NCBI GenBank assembly: GCA_045640725.1
Contig: JAZUFN010000288.1
Coordinates: forward strand, 1-19,898
DNA: 19,898 bases
Source: RGIG3528 sp045640725
Lineage (GTDB): Bacteria; Bacillota; Clostridia; Lachnospirales; Lachnospiraceae
Reading direction: 5' to 3'
Both the position numbers and the translations under genes were made by a program. Below the pieces are notes generated by a model that was given only the letters and a program-made list of their open reading frames with translations, searched no databases and was not told where the DNA came from. This document shows, one piece after another, positions 17,238 to 19,898 of the stretch (its first letter is position 1; each line of letters opens with the position of its first letter).

Positions 17238-17266
17238 AGTATATATTTATCCCTATTTTTTGTCAA
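17238..17266 (-). promoter_or_regulatory. Near-consensus sigma-A promoter for the NrdD-like/thyA/folA run
   Basis: On the minus strand TTGACA (17261-17266) is followed after exactly 17 nt by TATACT (17238-17243). It lies about 57 nt upstream of the start at 17180 and just beyond the terminator of the chemotaxis-type gene, so it should begin a new transcript. I saw no NrdR-box pair or other clear operator overlapping it. Confidence 0.85.
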
Positions 17267-17301
17267 TCAAATGAAGATAAACGTTACTATTCACAGAGCA
17301 C

Positions 17302-17332
17302 AAAAATAGCGGGGCGACCTACGCCACCCCGC
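17302..17332 (-). terminator. Intrinsic terminator of the chemotaxis-type gene
   Basis: On the minus strand GCGGGGTG pairs with CGCCCCGC (one G-T wobble) around an 8-nt loop, followed by A and a run of five T. It begins 7 nt after the stop codon at 17340-17342 and separates this gene from the promoter of the next transcript. Confidence 0.88.
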
Positions 17333-17339
17333 CATTAAA

Positions 17340-18920
17340 TTAAGCATTTTCTTTTTCTTTGTTATAACGCTCGATGTACTCGCCCATCTTGGATGCCTCT
17401 TTAGAGAGAGACACAATAACTTCATTAACTGTTTCGAATCTCTCCTGGTTCTGGGAGCACATAGCTGTGGTCTCCTCAGAAGCAGCCGAAATCTCCTGGG
17501 TAGTAGCAGACAGATTGCTGATGGAGTCTGTGATGACTTCATTAGTCTCCATAAGGTCTGTGGTCTTTTCATTTACCAGTCTTACTGACTCATCCAATGT
17601 ATTGATACCGGACTCGATGGCATTGAAGTTTTCCTCGATCTTATGAATCATCTCAATCTGGGTATTAATCTTATCAATTACGGAATCCATAGAAGTAATG
17701 GTTTCGTTGGAATTTTCATTAAGCTGATCGATGATGACCTGAATATCTCCTGTAGCGCTCTTGGTCTGCTCGGAAAGTACTCTGATCTGATCAGCAACCA
17801 CTGCAAAGCCACGGCCTGCTTCACCTGCTCTGGCTGCCTCGATAGATGCATTGAGGGCAAGGAGATTGGTCTTATTGGAAATGTTCTGAATGATTCCGAT
17901 AATCTTTTCCATATCCATGGTATGTTCATGCAACTCTTCCATGGAAAGCTTAACTTTATTGTTTTCCTCTTCCATAACAGTGGTCTGATCCACCACGTTT
18001 TTAACAAGTACGATACCTTCACGAACTGAAGTTGCAGATGTTTTTGCGATGCCTCCCAGAGACTCTGCTACAACCGCTGTTTCATTTACAACAGTCTGAA
18101 TCTTCTGAGTGGTCTTGGTCTGCTCACTGATAGCTGTTACTGTAGTCTCCATGCCGGCAGCCACATCGCTCATAGCCTCTGTTACACCCTTTGTATCTTC
18201 ATTTACTTCTTCTACAAGGGCTGCTACTGACTGTACAGATGCATCAATCTTGGAACCGATGGAAGCTATAGCATCCATAATCTCCGCTGTCTGCTTGTCA
18301 GCCTTCTCAATAGCTGCCAGCTGCTCATCATTGCCCTTCTTGGAAAGAGCAAAGCAAATCAACATTGCTGCGCCAAATACTATAGTAACCATAGTAACGA
18401 GAGTGATATCACCCTGAATAGCTGAATATGCGTACTTATCATCCGCTGTAATTCCGGATGCTTTAAAATTATTCATGAAAATAATAGTATTGATGATGGT
18501 AAATGTACCTGCAACACCGGCAACAATTCTCATATTTATTTTTTGATTATACATCATTGTCGGTACAAGAATGGTAGCAAGCAAGAAGTTGAGTGCCGGT
18601 AATCCTGTAAATATGCAGCTTACTTCCATGGCAATAAAGTATATTCCAAGATTTACTCCCAGAAATCTTAGGTCATATGTAAGTCCAAAATAGCCCACTG
18701 AGCATATAAGCGCACCTACTACCAAAAGGATTGCGGATATTGCAAAATTCTTTCCATCCAAAACCCCGAAAGAAAATCTTGAAAATCCTATAATTAAAGC
18801 TACAACCTCGATAATGTCTGTTGTCAGCAGCATGCAAAGATTTGCTCGATGAGCTGCTTTTTCTTTCAAATCCTTCGGCTTCCTCTTAAGAGTAGTAAAG
18901 TCAAACCTCATCTTTTCCAT
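17340..18920 (-). CDS. Methyl-accepting chemotaxis-type signalling protein with six membrane helices
   Basis: From the ATG at 18920 this is a 526-residue membrane signal transducer. The N-terminal part holds about six closely spaced membrane helices with only short loops, so there is no large extracellular sensor domain. No convincing HAMP domain is seen before the long cytoplasmic coiled coil. The coil carries the highly conserved MCP hairpin tip (NKTNLLALNASIEAARAGEAGRGFAVVADQIR, split here as its central NASIEAARAGE and GRGFAVVADQ parts), which binds CheA and CheW. The C-terminus (IERYNKEKENA) lacks a CheR/CheB tethering pentapeptide. AAGGAAGG is well placed for the ATG at 18920, better than the longer start at 18965. 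The gene appears monocistronic, with its own terminator. The stimulus is unknown; it may sense a membrane or intracellular signal. Confidence 0.9.
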   Translation of the reverse strand: MEKMRFDFTTLKRKPKDLKEKAAHRANLCMLLTTDIIEVVALIIGFSRFSFGVLDGKNFAISAILLVVGALICSVGYFGLTYDLRFLGVNLGIYFIAMEVSCIFTGLPALNFLLATILVPTMMYNQKINMRIVAGVAGTFTIINTIIFMNNFKASGITADDKYAYSAIQGDITLVTMVTIVFGAAMLICFALSKKGNDEQLAAIEKADKQTAEIMDAIASIGSKIDASVQSVAALVEEVNEDTKGVTEAMSDVAAGMETTVTAISEQTKTTQKIQTVVNETAVVAESLGGIAKTSATSVREGIVLVKNVVDQTTVMEEENNKVKLSMEELHEHTMDMEKIIGIIQNISNKTNLLALNASIEAARAGEAGRGFAVVADQIRVLSEQTKSATGDIQVIIDQLNENSNETITSMDSVIDKINTQIEMIHKIEENFNAIESGINTLDESVRLVNEKTTDLMETNEVITDSISNLSATTQEISAASEETTAMCSQNQERFETVNEVIVSLSKEASKMGEYIERYNKEKENA

Positions 18921-18926
18921 AACATA

Positions 18927-18934
18927 CCTTCCTT
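18927..18934 (-). promoter_or_regulatory. Ribosome binding site fixing the MCP start
   Basis: AAGGAAGG on the minus strand lies 6 nt before the ATG at 18918-18920, whereas the upstream in-frame ATG at 18965 has only GGAGCG-like sequence at doubtful spacing. The region upstream of 18965 is AT-rich with a TATACA hexamer but no good -35 box, and no SigD-type site is evident. Confidence 0.65.
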
Positions 18935-19031
18935 GTACAGTAATTTTTTCAAGCAAACGCCCCATTGCGCTCCATCAATTATTGTATAACACTTTTGTTA
19001 GATTTTCTCTTAAATAAACATTAAAAAAAGG

Positions 19032-19060
19032 AAAAAAAATAGGCAGAATTTAATCTGCCT
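19032..19060 (-). terminator. Intrinsic terminator of dapB
   Basis: A perfect 7-bp stem, AGGCAGA with TCTGCCT around a 6-nt loop (19041-19060), is followed on the minus strand by A and eight T. It lies 19 nt after the dapB stop codon and is the clearest terminator in the window. Confidence 0.93.
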
Positions 19061-19079
19061 AAGGTAATTTAACTACTAT

Positions 19080-19835
19080 TCAGCCTATAACGTCGTGCAT
19101 GGTATACATACCTGCTTTTTGTCCCTTTAAAAACTTGGCTGCTGACACAGCACCCTTGCCAAAAATAGCTTTGGAATATGCTGTATGCTTAATCTCAATA
19201 ACTTCATCGGTACCGGCAAAGATAATATCATGCTCACCTACAATAGTACCGCCACGCACTGCAGATATACCGATCTCTTTTACAGGTCTTTGCTCGCGTC
19301 GTGCGCTTCTGTCAAATACATACTCATACTCATTGTTAAGCGCCTCATTGATAGCATCAGCAAAGGCTAATGCTGTACCTGAAGGGGCGTCCTTTTTAAG
19401 ATTATGATGCATCTCTACTATCTCAGGGTCGAAGCCTTCTTTGCAGAGCACGGAAGCCGCTGCCGTGACCAGCTTCAATAATGTATTAACTCCCAGAGAC
19501 ATATTGGCCGAGCGAAGTACCGGCAGCTTTTCAGACATTGCTTTTATTCTGCCCAGCTCTTCCTCTGTGTAGCCTGTAGTGCACATAACCAGTGCCAGCT
19601 GCTTTTCTTCTGCATGAGCCAGGATATCGTCCAAGGCCTTAGGTGAAGAAAAATCGATGAGTACATCTGCTTCCACCGTGCATTCTGACAGGGACTTGAA
19701 TACGGGATAGGCAGCTGCGCTCTCGCCGAAAGCATCTATACCTGCTACTATCTCTGCCTCTGTATCATTAGCAACTATATCAGTAATAGTACGACCCATT
19801 TTTCCATTGCAGCCATACATAATAATTCGAGTCAT
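19080..19835 (-). CDS. dapB: 4-hydroxy-tetrahydrodipicolinate reductase
   Basis: This 251-residue NAD(P)H-dependent enzyme of the diaminopimelate/lysine pathway supplies peptidoglycan cross-links and lysine. The N-terminal nucleotide-binding motif GCNGKMG is at residues 8-14, and the catalytic and substrate segment EMHHNLKKDAPSGTA at 141-155 contains the His pair (143-144), Lys148 and the DAPSGT loop. Length is typical for the compact firmicute form. AAAGGAG lies just before the ATG at 19835. It ends at a strong terminator. dapA often precedes dapB, but the 63 nt visible upstream hold no recognisable dapA end. Confidence 0.96.
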   Translation of the reverse strand: MTRIIMYGCNGKMGRTITDIVANDTEAEIVAGIDAFGESAAAYPVFKSLSECTVEADVLIDFSSPKALDDILAHAEEKQLALVMCTTGYTEEELGRIKAMSEKLPVLRSANMSLGVNTLLKLVTAAASVLCKEGFDPEIVEMHHNLKKDAPSGTALAFADAINEALNNEYEYVFDRSARREQRPVKEIGISAVRGGTIVGEHDIIFAGTDEVIEIKHTAYSKAIFGKGAVSAAKFLKGQKAGMYTMHDVIG

Positions 19836-19851
19836 ATTTTCTCCTTTGCCG

Positions 19852-19880
19852 CAGGCAATGGAGGCCTGTACGGCGAGTAC
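19852..19880 (-). promoter_or_regulatory. Two small hairpins upstream of dapB
   Basis: Read on the minus strand, GTAC-TCGCC-GTAC (19868-19880) is followed at once by CAGGC-CTCCATT-GCCTG (19852-19868), ending 8 nt before the AAAGGAG of dapB. No T-run follows. They might belong to a leader or to the 3' end of an upstream unit cut off by the window edge; the evidence is slight. Confidence 0.25.
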
Positions 19881-19898
19881 TACAAACCTGCTTATAAG

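Noticed and set aside
17181..17280. NrdR-box operator upstream of the NrdD-like gene
   Set aside because: The AT-rich stretch contains the promoter hexamers but no pair matching the NrdR consensus (ACACWATATNTWGTGT).
19836..19898. End of a dapA gene or in-frame extension upstream of dapB
   Set aside because: The frame is open in line with dapB but has no recognisable dapA sequence. The clear AAAGGAG-ATG and standard DapB N-terminus fix the start at 19835.

Overview
The window reads as chromosomal housekeeping DNA of an anaerobic, low-to-moderate GC Firmicute, most likely Clostridia of the Lachnospiraceae type. This is inferred from the class III ribonucleotide reductase with fused ATP-cone and glutaredoxin-like tail, HemZ, the clostridial-type ThyA, the apt-rel-MBL-hemZ gene order, strong AGGAGG-like ribosome sites, and gene families typical of that group. 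All genes lie on the minus strand, so transcription runs from high to low coordinates. No RNA gene, transposon, phage, CRISPR array or plus-strand gene is supported, and no stretch over 300 bases lacks a gene.

In transcription order, dapB (lysine/diaminopimelate synthesis) comes first and ends at a clear intrinsic terminator (19032-19060). A methyl-accepting chemotaxis-type protein with six membrane helices follows and ends at a second terminator (17302-17332). A near-consensus sigma-A promoter (17238-17266, TTGACA-N17-TATACT) then starts a long run of genes: an NrdD-like protein, thyA, folA, an MraY-family transferase, apt, rel, an MBL hydrolase, hemZ, an HD-GYP protein, a MATE transporter, tldD, tldE, an anchored M3 peptidase and 5-formyl-THF cyclo-ligase. 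I see no intrinsic terminator inside the run until 77-102. Most junctions overlap by 1-8 nt or have gaps under 60 nt; the longest gap is 78 nt before tldD.

Functionally, the first part of the run concerns deoxynucleotides and folate (NrdD-like, ThyA, DHFR). The middle covers purine salvage and the alarmone (p)ppGpp (Apt, Rel). The last part covers radical-SAM chemistry, export, peptide processing and folate again (the cyclo-ligase).

The standout observation is the NrdD-like protein at 14799-17180. It keeps the full-length fold, the ATP-cone, the zinc motif and a fused glutaredoxin-like tail. However, gapless local alignment to the family motifs as I remember them shows every radical or redox residue replaced: the conserved YC cysteine is Thr175, the thiyl-radical CC pair is Ala381-Ser382, the glycyl-radical Gly is Ser663, and the tail CPxC has become NNNC. 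No nrdG activase follows it. It looks like an intact, radical-dead NrdD paralogue, placed directly upstream of thyA and folA.
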